Positions 28,382 to 36,689 of a stretch of DNA of 44,514 bases are shown here, piece after piece. A program made the position numbers and the translations under genes. The stretch is from the NCBI GenBank assembly GCA_023955335.1, contig JAGSGF010000002.1, positions 76,410 to 120,923 on the forward strand, given 5' to 3'. The DNA comes from Yoonia sp. (GTDB lineage: Bacteria; Pseudomonadota; Alphaproteobacteria; Rhodobacterales; Rhodobacteraceae). The notes under the pieces were generated by a model that made no database searches, was not told the origin of the DNA, and saw only the letters and a list, made by a program, of their open reading frames with translations. How positions within the stretch are numbered: position 1 is the stretch's first letter; each line of letters starts with the position of its first letter.

Positions 28382-29730
28382 GCTGGATCAAAGACATCCC
28401 CAAGGCAGCGCGTACTTATCTTGAAAGCAACCGACTGGATGAAGTCGAATGTGTGATCGCCGACCTACCCGGTATTGCGCGCGGCAAGGCTGTGCCTGCG
28501 TCCAAATGGGAAAAGCAGTCCTATTTCCACCTGCCAAATTCGATCTTTTTCCAGACCATCACCGGTGACTGGGGCGAGGCCGCAGGCCCCGGCGGCTGGA
28601 CCGAGCCCGATATGACCCTTAAGCCTGATATGGCAACAGCAACGGCGGCCCCTTGGGCGGCTGATGGTACTTTGCAGGTAATCCACGATGCATTTGACCA
28701 AAAGGGGGACCCTGTTGAGTTTGCCCCGCGCAATGTGCTCAAACGCGTGGTCGAGCTTTATCGCAAACAAGGCTGGACCCCTGTGGTTGCCCCCGAAATG
28801 GAATTCTACTTGGTCGCGCGTAACATCGACCCTGCCAAACCGATTGAACCGATGATGGGCCGCACTGGCCGTCCTGCGGCTGGCCGCCAAGCCTATTCGA
28901 TGTCAGCGGTCGACGACTATGGCCCTGTGATCGACGACATTTATGAATACGCGGAAATTCAAGGGATCGAGATTGACGGCATCACACAAGAGGGCGGCGC
29001 AGGCCAACTTGAGATCAACTTGCGCCACGGCGACCCTGTCGCGCTTGCCGATCAGGTGTTTTTCTTCAAACGTCTGATCCGTGAAGCGGCGCTAAAGCAC
29101 GACTGCTTTGCCACGTTCATGGCCAAACCGATTGAAGGCGAACCAGGATCGGCCATGCATGTCCATCATTCGATCCTGGACGCGCAAGGGAACAATATAT
29201 TTACCGACTCTCAGGGTGGTGAAACCGATGCATTTTTCCACTTTATAGGTGGGCTGCAAGAACACATGCCGTCGGTCATTGCGGTGATGGCACCCTATGT
29301 GAACAGCTATCGGCGCTACGTACGCGACTATGCGGCCCCGATCAATCTGGAATGGGGGCGTGACAACCGTACAACAGGCATCCGCATCCCGCTGTCCCCG
29401 CCCGAATCACGGCGCATCGAAAACCGCCTCGCAGGTATGGATTGTAACCCATACCTATGCATCGCTGCCTCATTGGCGTGTGGGTATTTGGGTATGATGA
29501 ATGAAACCCGCCCCGACAAACGGTACCAAGGTGACGCCTATGATGCCGAGGATGAAATCCCTCAGGGGCTTTATGCAGCGCTCGATCTGTTCGACGAAGC
29601 GACTCAAATACACGACGTGCTTGGGTCGGAATTTGTCCGTGTTTATTCCATCGTAAAACGGGCTGAATACAACGAATTCCTGCAAGTTATTTCCCCATGG
29701 GAACGCGAACACCTGCTGATAAACGTCTAA
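28378..29730 (+). CDS. Glutamine synthetase family ligase 2 (PuuA/gamma-glutamylamine synthetase-like)
   Basis: Second GS-fold ligase, 450 residues, clearly diverged from the first. Motifs: VVAPEMEFYLVARNID, ITQEGGAGQLEINLRHGDP, the His loop GSAMHVHHSILDAQGNN, NRTTGIRIPLSPPESRRIEN and AGMDCNPYLCIAAS. The N-terminal VECVIADLPGIARGKAVPA domain is that of PuuA-type enzymes. Two unlike ligases in one operon suggest either a hetero-oligomer or two successive or alternative amine substrates. Overlaps the amidotransferase stop (ATGA). Confidence 0.88.
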   Translation: MSWIKDIPKAARTYLESNRLDEVECVIADLPGIARGKAVPASKWEKQSYFHLPNSIFFQTITGDWGEAAGPGGWTEPDMTLKPDMATATAAPWAADGTLQVIHDAFDQKGDPVEFAPRNVLKRVVELYRKQGWTPVVAPEMEFYLVARNIDPAKPIEPMMGRTGRPAAGRQAYSMSAVDDYGPVIDDIYEYAEIQGIEIDGITQEGGAGQLEINLRHGDPVALADQVFFFKRLIREAALKHDCFATFMAKPIEGEPGSAMHVHHSILDAQGNNIFTDSQGGETDAFFHFIGGLQEHMPSVIAVMAPYVNSYRRYVRDYAAPINLEWGRDNRTTGIRIPLSPPESRRIENRLAGMDCNPYLCIAASLACGYLGMMNETRPDKRYQGDAYDAEDEIPQGLYAALDLFDEATQIHDVLGSEFVRVYSIVKRAEYNEFLQVISPWEREHLLINV

Positions 29731-29731
29731 A

Positions 29732-30004
29732 TCACGCGGCGGCGGCGTCCTGAGCCTCGGCAAGGACCTGATGGGCGGCATAGGAAGCGGGCAATGACAC
29801 GAAAACACTGCTTGACCGGTCGCTGTCCCTATCCATGCGCATTGCCAACACAGGTCCCGATCAAGGATTGATCTGCCAGCCAAAGGTACAAGCTATTGCG
29901 CTGCGCATCTTCGATCATGACACCCGGATCAAATGTGCGGTGCACGAAAGAAGCAATCGATGGAGTGTCCGCAAAGGTTGGCGAGGGGAGACGGCTGCCT
30001 CCCC
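29732..30004 (-). pseudogene. Possible degraded gene remnant (C-terminal fragment)
   Basis: The ~300 bases between the second GS-like gene and phaR hold no intact gene. The minus strand reads as protein in one frame (SFVHRTFDPGVMIEDAQRNS, then LYLWLADQSLIGTCV). After an apparent one-base shift near 29846-29852 it continues in another frame (LAMRMDRDSDRSSSVFVSLP) to a TGA. No start is visible and I do not recognise the family. It is either a decayed gene end or chance. Confidence 0.3.
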
Positions 30005-30021
30005 CCAAAGTAATTCAGGAT

Positions 30022-30041
30022 AAAAAGGGCATTATTTGCCC
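30022..30041 (-). terminator. Small terminator overlapping the phaR stop codon
   Basis: Leftward, GGGCA and TGCCC form a 5-bp stem around AATAA (which contains the phaR TAA), followed by five T. Short but well placed; strength is uncertain. Confidence 0.45.
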
Positions 30042-30577
30042 ATTTTTGACAGCTTTTCCTGCATTTCAGCAAGCTGTCGTTTGATCGTATCGAGATCATC
30101 CACAGCGGCATCAGGGGCGGCAGACTCTGGCAGCGTCGGAATAACACTGCTGGTCATAGCCTTAAAAAATGCCTGCTGCTGCGCCTGCATTGCCTCAAAA
30201 CCGGGCATGCTTGCCATTGGGTTCGCCTTGGTCATTTTGCCCATCGCTTTGGATTGCCCATTGCGGAGCATTTCAAAGCTGGCCGTCAGAAATTGTGGCA
30301 CGACAGACGTTGCTTGGGTCGTATAGCTGCGCACAAGGTCGGTCAAAATGTCGACACCCAATACACTTTCGCCACGGCTTTCGTGTTCGGCGATAATTTG
30401 CAGCAAATACTGACGGGTTAGGTCATCGCCGGACTTCAGATCAACGATCTGGACCTCGCGTCCATCACGGATGAACGTCGCGATATCTTCCAGTGTGACG
30501 TAGTCACTGGTTTCCGTGTTGTATAGGCGCCGGCTTGCGTAACGCTTAATCAGCAGCGGTTTATTGGTATCAGCCAC
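30032..30577 (-). CDS. phaR: Polyhydroxyalkanoate synthesis repressor PhaR
   Basis: Regulator that binds both DNA and PHA granules and represses phasin and PHA genes until polymer is present. 181 residues. The N-terminal PHB_acc_N domain is plain: LLIKRYASRRLYNTETSDYV, then TLEDIATFIRDGREVQIVD. A second helical domain follows (YLLQIIAEHESRGESVLGVD), then a Met/Gln-rich middle and a C-terminal coiled stretch (DDLDTIKRQLAEMQEKLSK). It is leftward, downstream of phaP, with TGC/GCA operator-like sequence before its start, which fits autoregulation. Confidence 0.95.
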   Translation of the reverse strand: MADTNKPLLIKRYASRRLYNTETSDYVTLEDIATFIRDGREVQIVDLKSGDDLTRQYLLQIIAEHESRGESVLGVDILTDLVRSYTTQATSVVPQFLTASFEMLRNGQSKAMGKMTKANPMASMPGFEAMQAQQQAFFKAMTSSVIPTLPESAAPDAAVDDLDTIKRQLAEMQEKLSKMGK

Positions 30578-30597
30578 GGTGTCCCTCCCAAGACATG

Positions 30598-30628
30598 TTG
30601 CAATGCAGCAAGACTATGCGGCATGTGC
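30598..30628 (-). promoter_or_regulatory. Candidate PhaR operator upstream of phaR
   Basis: TTGCAATGCAG (30598-30608) is one base off the CTGC-N3-GCAG element described for Paracoccus PhaR, and ATGCGGCATGTGC follows a few bases away. It lies 20-50 bp upstream of the phaR start. Confidence 0.5.
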
Positions 30629-30657
30629 GAGAAAAGAAAGCCCAATGACGCAGGGTT

Positions 30658-30679
30658 GTAGGATGGGTTTTAACCCATC
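30658..30679 (+). repeat. GTAG-type REP palindrome, copy 3
   Basis: GTAG then GATGGGTTTTAACCCATC, identical over 22 nt to the two copies near 13.3 kb. A single element here, between phaR and the phaP terminator. Confidence 0.85.
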
Positions 30680-30693
30680 ACCCCTGCGAAATA

Positions 30694-30728
30694 CAAAAAG
30701 GCGGACCGTGATGATCACGATCCGCCTT
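30694..30728 (-). terminator. Rho-independent terminator of phaP
   Basis: Leftward stem AAGGCGGATCGTG / CACGGTCCGCCTT (one mismatch), loop ATCAT, then a short T run. It lies 51 bp past the phasin stop, so phaP and phaR can be transcribed separately. Confidence 0.85.
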
Positions 30729-30778
30729 CGGTATTTCTGACAGTACAGGGAGGATTTGCCAGATATATCGTTTTGAGA

Positions 30779-31222
30779 TTACTTCGTAGCAGCTTTCTTA
30801 ACAGCAGCAGTTGCGTCTGTTGTCGCTTTCTTCGCAGCAGTCGTCATATCTTCGGACATGTCTTTGCCCGCAGCCATGACCAATTCCATAGTCTGTGTCT
30901 GAACCTTTTTCGCGATTTCAGCGAAAGCAGCCATGTGCTCGGAAGCCGCTTCAGCAGATGCAGTTGCGAAATCAGACATGGATTTTGCGTAGTCAGCAGG
31001 CTCAGCTTTTGCAGTGGATACAGACTGGAACTTGCCCAGAGTGTCTGTTGTCCATTTTGCGGACAACGCAGTGGATTTGTTTGCAGCATCCAAGGCAACA
31101 GCGGACATTTTTTCAGCCAAAGAAGACTGCGACTTGAACGCATCGTCCATTGCTTTTGTGTCAACTGGGAAAGAACCCATCATGTCTTTGAAAACCGCTG
31201 TGAAGTCTGGTGAATTAGTCAT
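30779..31222 (-). CDS. phaP: Phasin (PHA granule-associated protein)
   Basis: Small amphipathic protein coating PHA granules. 147 residues, helical, Ala-, Lys-, Thr- and Met-rich, with the phasin-type stretch FAEIAKKVQTQTMELVMAAG and a Lys/Ala repeat tail (AAKKATTDATAAVKKAATK) like those of other alphaproteobacterial phasins. No signal peptide. AAAGGA precedes the ATG. The promoter upstream contains PhaR-type operators, and a strong terminator follows, as expected for a highly expressed single gene. Confidence 0.9.
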   Translation of the reverse strand: MTNSPDFTAVFKDMMGSFPVDTKAMDDAFKSQSSLAEKMSAVALDAANKSTALSAKWTTDTLGKFQSVSTAKAEPADYAKSMSDFATASAEAASEHMAAFAEIAKKVQTQTMELVMAAGKDMSEDMTTAAKKATTDATAAVKKAATK

Positions 31223-31279
31223 TGTATACGTCCTTTAGGGTAATGCGGTGGGAGGAACCGCGTTTCTTCTTCTGCACCC

Positions 31280-31326
31280 TAGATACATGCTGCACTGCGG
31301 CATTTCAAGCTTTTTCTGCACTGCAG
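31280..31326 (-). promoter_or_regulatory. phaP promoter with two PhaR-type operators
   Basis: Leftward TTGAAA (31303-31308) and TATCTA (31280-31285) are separated by exactly 17 bp. One operator, CTGCACTGCGG on the plus strand (31290-31300), fills the spacer. A perfect CTGC-N3-GCAG (CTGCACTGCAG, 31316-31326) lies just upstream of the -35 with 26-bp periodicity. PhaR bound here would block RNA polymerase. The motif is the TGC-rich element known for Paracoccus PhaR; its use here is inferred. Confidence 0.7.
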
Positions 31327-31357
31327 CATAAAATATTTTCGCACCCGCTCAAAACGA

Positions 31358-33151
31358 TTAACTCAGAACATACGTGCCCGGCGCATCCCCAAGATCCGCA
31401 TGTGCGACGGCGTCAGGATCTCTGGCGGGTTGCATCGCATCGCTTTGCCCTGCAAGCCAATCCCCCCAGCGTGGCCACCAAGACCCCGCGTGTTTATCGG
31501 CTGCCGCCTGCCAGTCTTCCGGCGTCAACCTAAGATCCGTATTCGTATAATGGCCGTATTTTTTCTTGGTTGGTGGGTTCACAATCCCTGCAATGTGTCC
31601 AGATTCAGACAAGATAAATGTCTTATCCACAGACCCCATCTTTTGCACACCACGGTAACTGCTTTTCCACGCAGCAATGTGATCTGTCTCGCAGGCAATC
31701 GCACAGATTGGTACGTTTACGTCAGACAAATGCACTGTTGTGCCTGCAATGTTCATGCCGACAGTCGCAAACTTATCCCCCTGACAAAGCCCGCGCAAAT
31801 ACTCGACTGCCATCGCTGCTGGCAAGTTGGTCCCGTCCCCGTTCCAGTACAAAAGATCAAACGCTGGCGGCGCTTTGCCCAACATGTAGCTTTTGATCGC
31901 AGGTCCATAAATCAGGTCATTTGACCGCAAAAAGCTAAACGTGCGCGACATATAGAATGACGACAGAATTCCGTTTTCAAGAACCTCTTCTTCGATCCCA
32001 TCGACAAAGTCATCGTCCAAAAAGACCCCGACCTCGCCCCGATCCGAGAAATCGGTCAGTGCCGTGAACAAAGTTGCAGACTTCACCGAATGATCCCCGC
32101 GCTGCGCCATAAGGGCCAAGGTCAGCGACAGTGTCGTACCAGCGATGCAATACCCCACCGCATTAACTTGATCGACGCCACAAATCTCTTTGACGCGGTC
32201 AAATGCAGTTAAAAACCCATCCTGCACATAATCTGTCATGGTTGTGTCACGGTAGCTGGGGTCGGGGTTCACCCACGATACGATAAACACCGTATGCCCC
32301 TGATCCACGGCCCATTTGATCAGGCTATTTTGCGGTTTCAGGTCCAAAATATAGAACTTGTTAATCCACGGCGGGAAAATGATCAGCGGCGTTTCATGTA
32401 CCTTTTCTGTTGTGGGCGCATATTGGATCAGCTCGAACATATGGTTACGAAACACGACCTTGCCCGGCGTGGTCCCAAGGTTTTCACCAACCTGAAACGC
32501 CGTTTTGTCCGCAAGGGTGACAACAAGATCACCGTTGTTTCCCTCCAGATCAGCCACGAGGTTTTCCAGCCCGGCAACCAGACTTTCGCCGTCCGTTTCG
32601 GCCGCCAGTGACAAGGCTTCAGGGTTTGTGGCCAGAAAATTGGTCGGAGACATCATGTCGATGATCTGCTGGCTGAAATATTCCAGCCGGCGTTTTTCAT
32701 CCGCATCAAGCGCGTCGATCGCAGACACCGATTGCTGGATCGCCTCTGCATTCATCAGGTATTGTTGTTTGACGAAGTTGAAATAGGGGTTGGTGTCCCA
32801 CATTTCATTCGCAAACCGGCGGTCACGCGGTGTGTCGTCTGTGGGCGCTTCTAACTTGCCTTGTGCAAGCAGATGCTGGGCCTCCACGTAATGTTTGACC
32901 GACTTGCCCCAGAACGCGACTTGATTTTCAATCAGCTTAGCCGGATTGTTCATCATCTCGGATGCATAGGCGCCAGCCGCCTTCACGTATAGATCGGGGT
33001 TCGGCCCCTGTAGCGCCTTAGGCACCTTGCGACCGTTGCTCATTGCAGACATCAACCGCTGCGCAAGCAATTCAATCCGTTGCAGATTTGCTTCTAGTTT
33101 TTCAAGGTTTTGACCCGTCTCAGTGTCATTCGTGGAATCATGAGTTGTCAT
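31358..33151 (-). CDS. phaC: Class I poly(3-hydroxyalkanoate) synthase
   Basis: Polymerises 3-hydroxyacyl-CoA into PHA at the granule surface. 597 residues, class I length. The alpha/beta hydrolase catalytic domain has the lipase-box Cys335 (GYCIAGT), Asp490 (ACETDHIAAW) and His519 (SESGHIAG), with the PHA-synthase hallmarks PPWINKFYILDLKP and SWVNPDPSYRDTTMTDYV. The long N-terminal part (~1-200) is usual. Start taken at ATG 33151 (MTTHDSTND) behind AGAGG; the frame continues upstream without homology and overlaps phaZ. Divergent from phaZ, with 77 bp between starts. Confidence 0.97.
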   Translation of the reverse strand: MTTHDSTNDTETGQNLEKLEANLQRIELLAQRLMSAMSNGRKVPKALQGPNPDLYVKAAGAYASEMMNNPAKLIENQVAFWGKSVKHYVEAQHLLAQGKLEAPTDDTPRDRRFANEMWDTNPYFNFVKQQYLMNAEAIQQSVSAIDALDADEKRRLEYFSQQIIDMMSPTNFLATNPEALSLAAETDGESLVAGLENLVADLEGNNGDLVVTLADKTAFQVGENLGTTPGKVVFRNHMFELIQYAPTTEKVHETPLIIFPPWINKFYILDLKPQNSLIKWAVDQGHTVFIVSWVNPDPSYRDTTMTDYVQDGFLTAFDRVKEICGVDQVNAVGYCIAGTTLSLTLALMAQRGDHSVKSATLFTALTDFSDRGEVGVFLDDDFVDGIEEEVLENGILSSFYMSRTFSFLRSNDLIYGPAIKSYMLGKAPPAFDLLYWNGDGTNLPAAMAVEYLRGLCQGDKFATVGMNIAGTTVHLSDVNVPICAIACETDHIAAWKSSYRGVQKMGSVDKTFILSESGHIAGIVNPPTKKKYGHYTNTDLRLTPEDWQAAADKHAGSWWPRWGDWLAGQSDAMQPARDPDAVAHADLGDAPGTYVLS

Positions 33152-33171
33152 GTGAACCTCTTTGTGTCTAC

Positions 33172-33193
33172 TTTGCACCTGCAGCATTTTGCC
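33172..33193. promoter_or_regulatory. TGC/GCA-rich element in the phaC-phaZ divergent region
   Basis: TTTGCACCTGCAGCATTTTG contains the palindrome CTGCAG and overlapping TGC/GCA steps like those upstream of phaP and phaR. It sits midway between the divergent phaC and phaZ starts and could let PhaR control synthesis and breakdown together. It is not a perfect CTGC-N3-GCAG. Confidence 0.45.
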
Positions 33194-33228
33194 ATTATGG
33201 CAATCAGCGCACCCGCAGGAGATGTTAC

Positions 33229-34500
33229 GTGAAGTATATGATGACCTACGACCTAATGGAAAGCATCCGCAATACCAACCAATGGATGGGCGCATCAGCG
33301 CTGGCATTTGCCAGCTATCCTGCGATGTCATTTGGGGCCAACCCTGCGATGGATTACCTGAAGGCTTGGGGTGAAGTGACGGAACGCACATTCAGCCGCA
33401 TGATTGTCAAACCAGACTGGAACATTCCACCTGTAACGGGTCAAAGCGGCAAGGATTTCCCTGTCGTTGTGAAAACGATTGTCGAGCGCCCCTTTGGCGA
33501 TCTGATCCAATTCACCATGCCCGGTCGTGACACGCGCAAACGCCGTGTTCTGCTCGTCGCGCCGATGTCGGGCCACTACGCCACATTGCTGCGTAAAACC
33601 GTGATCAGCCTACTGCCAGATTGCGAAGTCTTTATTACCGACTGGCACAATGCGCGCGATATTCCAGTCAGCGCTGGTAAATTCGACGTTGAAGACTACA
33701 CGCTCTATCTTGTTGATTTTATGAAAGAATTGGGCAGCGACATCCACGTAATCGCGGTGTGCCAACCTGCCCCCCTAACCTTGGCCGCCACCGCATATCT
33801 TGCAGAAGACGATCCGAGTGCGCAGCCAAAATCCTTGACGCTGATCGGCGGACCGATTGACCCTGCCGCGAACCCAACCGAAGTGACCGACTTTGGTAAT
33901 TCCGTCACAATGGGCCAGCTCGAAAAAACGATGATCCAGCGCGTTGGCTTCAAACATGCAGGCGTTGGCCGCACGGTCTACCCCGGTCTTTTGCAGCTCG
34001 CGTCGTTCATTTCAATGAACGCTGAAACCCACAAAACCGCATTTACCAACCAAATCGCCAGCGCGGCTAAGGGCGAATCGTCAGAACACGACAAGCACAA
34101 CGCGTTCTACGATGAATATTTGGCCGTCATGGATATGCCTGCTGAATTCTACCTGTCCACGGTTGACCGTGTTTTCAAAAAACGCGACATCGCCCGCAAT
34201 GACTTTACTGTCGCTGGCCGCAAGGTCGACATCGGCAAAATCACGACTGTGGCGGTAAAGATCGTCGAAGGCGAAAACGATGACATCTCGGCCCCGGGCC
34301 AGTGTTTGGCAGCCCTCGATCTGCTCACCGGCCTGCCCGACAGTAAAAAAGCCGCCCACCTTGAGCCAGGTGCAGGTCACTACGGCATTTTTGCAGGCGG
34401 CAGCTGGCGCAGGAATATCCGCCCGCTTGTGCTTGATTTTATTGATACAAATTCAGGCGAAGCAAAACAAAAAGCCGCGAACAAGAACGCCGCAGCTTAA
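33229..34500 (+). CDS. phaZ: Intracellular polyhydroxyalkanoate depolymerase
   Basis: Breaks down stored PHA inside the cell. 423 residues from the GTG at 33229, chosen because AGGAG lies 7 bases upstream; ATGs at 33238 and 33241 are too far from it. The catalytic Cys178 sits in HVIAVCQPAPLTLA, the site used by Ralstonia-type intracellular depolymerases; the Asp (EGENDDIS) and His (GAGHYGIFAG) regions are present. The C-terminus is Lys/Ala-rich. No signal peptide, which supports an intracellular role. It converges with a hydrolase gene, overlapping by 4 bp. Confidence 0.95.
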   Translation: MKYMMTYDLMESIRNTNQWMGASALAFASYPAMSFGANPAMDYLKAWGEVTERTFSRMIVKPDWNIPPVTGQSGKDFPVVVKTIVERPFGDLIQFTMPGRDTRKRRVLLVAPMSGHYATLLRKTVISLLPDCEVFITDWHNARDIPVSAGKFDVEDYTLYLVDFMKELGSDIHVIAVCQPAPLTLAATAYLAEDDPSAQPKSLTLIGGPIDPAANPTEVTDFGNSVTMGQLEKTMIQRVGFKHAGVGRTVYPGLLQLASFISMNAETHKTAFTNQIASAAKGESSEHDKHNAFYDEYLAVMDMPAEFYLSTVDRVFKKRDIARNDFTVAGRKVDIGKITTVAVKIVEGENDDISAPGQCLAALDLLTGLPDSKKAAHLEPGAGHYGIFAGGSWRRNIRPLVLDFIDTNSGEAKQKAANKNAAA

Positions 34501-35207
34501 CGCAGGACCAGCGGCTGGCGCATCCATGTGCGCAGGGCCGCGGTCACCGCATCGGGGTTTTCCAACGTGGGCATATGGCCCGCGTTTGGGATAACCTCGA
34601 GCTTTGCGTAAGGGATCAGCTGGGCGATAAATTCATTACGGCGCAGCGTATTTTGCCCGTCATGGTCCCCACACATCACCAACGCCGGCTGCTTGATTCG
34701 GCGCATGATATTTTGTTGATCTTTGCGCCGCTGCATCGCACGGCTTTGACGCACATAGACATCGGGTCCAAGCGCTTGGGCCATGTCGGACAGCAACGAC
34801 ACGACATCCATCCGGTATGGACCCGGTGACAACCACGCAGGGTTCACCTCTGATTGCATCGCGTCGTCAAGGCGGCCTGATTTTGCGGCAATAATATTGG
34901 GCTCGCGCAGGGCGGCGATTTCAGGTGTATCGGCTTGCGCGCTTGTCGCAATAAAGGCCACCCGCGCAACGCGTTCAGGGGCGCGGCGCAGGATTTCCAT
35001 CGCAACCATGCCGCCCATGCCCATACCAGCCAGCGCAAATTTCGGCGGCAGCCAAGTCAGGATTTGGGAGGCAAGCTCTTCCATCCGTTCGCCGCCCCTG
35101 ATCGGAGCAAATGTGATCGGCATTTCTGCGGACAGCGTGGCAAACTGCGCATAGAACACGCGCGCATCGCACATCATCGGCGGGATCAAAACCAACGGTT
35201 CGATCAT
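34497..35207 (-). CDS. Alpha/beta hydrolase family protein lacking the nucleophile serine
   Basis: A 236-residue alpha/beta-hydrolase fold protein, starting PLVLIPPMMCDARVF as its family does. The nucleophile elbow reads LAGMGMGGMVA: the G-x-S-x-G Ser (position 63) is Gly. The Asp region (VMCGDHDG) and His (NAGHMPTLE) are kept. One base change (AGC to GGC) explains it, so the enzyme may be inactive or repurposed. An in-frame ATG at 35270 would add 21 residues; the chosen start has AAGG upstream and the family N-terminus. Overlaps the phaZ stop by 4 bp. Confidence 0.8.
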   Translation of the reverse strand: MIEPLVLIPPMMCDARVFYAQFATLSAEMPITFAPIRGGERMEELASQILTWLPPKFALAGMGMGGMVAMEILRRAPERVARVAFIATSAQADTPEIAALREPNIIAAKSGRLDDAMQSEVNPAWLSPGPYRMDVVSLLSDMAQALGPDVYVRQSRAMQRRKDQQNIMRRIKQPALVMCGDHDGQNTLRRNEFIAQLIPYAKLEVIPNAGHMPTLENPDAVTAALRTWMRQPLVLR

Positions 35208-35292
35208 GCCCAGCGCCTTTGATGTTCCATTGTGATTTGCCCCTGCAGTTCTTACAGGGACCTTGGCCAATCAAAGGCGGTATCGCAAGAGG

Positions 35293-36228
35293 TTAAGCCC
35301 CTCTGAGGGGGGCAAACCAGCGCAATATCGCTGCAACAAGCGGTTCCGTCTGCGCGGGGCTAAATACATCACCTGCCATCACATGGCCCATGGCATCATC
35401 ATCCGGCCCCTGCACCAACTTATACCCCACAGCAACACCTCCCCACCGCGACATGACATGTTCGGTTCGCGCGGCGCTGACCACTTGATCCACCGGATTG
35501 TAGGCAACAAATGCAGGCGTCCGAATATCTGACAGATCGGCCTTGCGTACCGCCCGTACGGCATCGCCCATCGGATAGACAGCTCGGGTTGGATAGCTGG
35601 TCGTCCAATACGCTGCGTGTGCATCACTGTGCACATCTAACGACCTTTTTTTGCCCGCGATCAGGTGCCCCCAATGCTGGACATACGGCAAATCAAGCAA
35701 GGCTTGCCCAATGCGATGGGTCAGACCGAAGTTCGGCGAAACACACACCAATCCGGCAACATCTGCCCCATGGGCCAAAGCGTCGACAGCCAATGTGCAC
35801 CCCGTTGAACAGCCGATGACCAGAACCCTTTTCCCGATTGCGTGCGCCACGTCCAGCGCCTCAGCCACATCTGCACGCCATGCGTCAAACGTGGCCTCTC
35901 CCATCGCAGCGCCGTCTTGGCCATGTCCCGTCAGGCGCGTGTAATGCAGGTTTGCCCCAAGCGCCTTGGCCACCAAATCGGGCAGTGGTCGAATTTCATG
36001 GTACGTCGCGGAAAAGCCGTGGATGAACACAACTGCATTATCCGTTTGCACGTCTTTTTCACCAGCCCACATGACAGTCTTGGCACAGTCAGGGCGCAGG
36101 TTTGGCACTGCGGCTTCTTGTGCTGCAAGCCATCCGCCTATGTCCACCCGATCAACCAAAGACACGCTTGGCCATAGGGCGATAAACCCCGTCCAGTCCA
36201 ATACCCGCAAACAAAACAATCGCCGCAA
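35293..36228 (-). CDS. Alpha/beta hydrolase (lysophospholipase-like)
   Basis: A 311-residue hydrolase of unknown substrate. Motifs: oxyanion-side AVVFIHGFSATYHEIRPLPD, nucleophile elbow VIGCSTGCTLA with Ser, PAFVAYNPVDQVVS (Asp) and DDAMGHVMAGDVF (His). Relatives carry an N-terminal membrane or signal segment. Here the N-terminus (MRRLFCLRVLDWTGFIALWP) is short and overlaps the preceding truncated transporter gene by 77 bp in another frame, so the start may be displaced or the real N-terminus lost. Confidence 0.82.
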   Translation of the reverse strand: MRRLFCLRVLDWTGFIALWPSVSLVDRVDIGGWLAAQEAAVPNLRPDCAKTVMWAGEKDVQTDNAVVFIHGFSATYHEIRPLPDLVAKALGANLHYTRLTGHGQDGAAMGEATFDAWRADVAEALDVAHAIGKRVLVIGCSTGCTLAVDALAHGADVAGLVCVSPNFGLTHRIGQALLDLPYVQHWGHLIAGKKRSLDVHSDAHAAYWTTSYPTRAVYPMGDAVRAVRKADLSDIRTPAFVAYNPVDQVVSAARTEHVMSRWGGVAVGYKLVQGPDDDAMGHVMAGDVFSPAQTEPLVAAILRWFAPLRGA

Positions 36229-36616
36229 GGATCAATGTGACCGACACCTGCAAGGCGTTCAGTGCACCGTCAGATTGCGTCACAACCGCGCCTGTGGCCT
36301 CTTGCCACCCCGTCCACGCAAGAATGAAGCCCAGTACGGCTGGTGCAATCGCGTTGGCCAGCCTTTGACCAAACAGCCAAATCGCAGAGAACGCACTGTC
36401 AATCGCAGCACACCTTTGCGTGCGGGTGACGTCCATCAGATTAGGGGACATCAATGACAGCGCCCCTAGCACCTTTGCAGCACCGGACAGCGCAACACGA
36501 ACGCCGAGAAAGCCAATCAGAAATGTTAAAATAAGCAGCTGTTTGACCACAACAAAGACACCAACGCCCATGTTGACCTGTCCCCAGCCTGCCTTTTGTC
36601 CGAATGATCGTGCCAT
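36152..36616 (-). pseudogene. Truncated GPH/MFS-type sugar transporter remnant
   Basis: A 154-residue frame that resembles only the C-terminal third of GPH-family (MelB-like) sugar:cation symporters: a conserved MSPNLMDVTRTQR loop (like the MADVADY-type loop), then two or three membrane segments. Full transporters have ~450-480 residues. The first ~40 residues (MARSFGQKAGWGQVNMGVGV) look unrelated and may be vector-like read-in after a deletion. It probably is not a working transporter. The end overlaps the following hydrolase gene. Confidence 0.5.
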
Positions 36617-36689
36617 GATGCGTCCTTCCCGACGATTTCGGATAGGTTATGCGGTCAGCTCGGTTTCTCAAAATCAGACGTGGCGTAAT

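Noticed and set aside
29985-30004. GGGGAG/CTCCCC hairpin as phaR terminator
   Set aside because: No T run follows in the leftward direction; the small hairpin at the phaR stop with five T is a better candidate.
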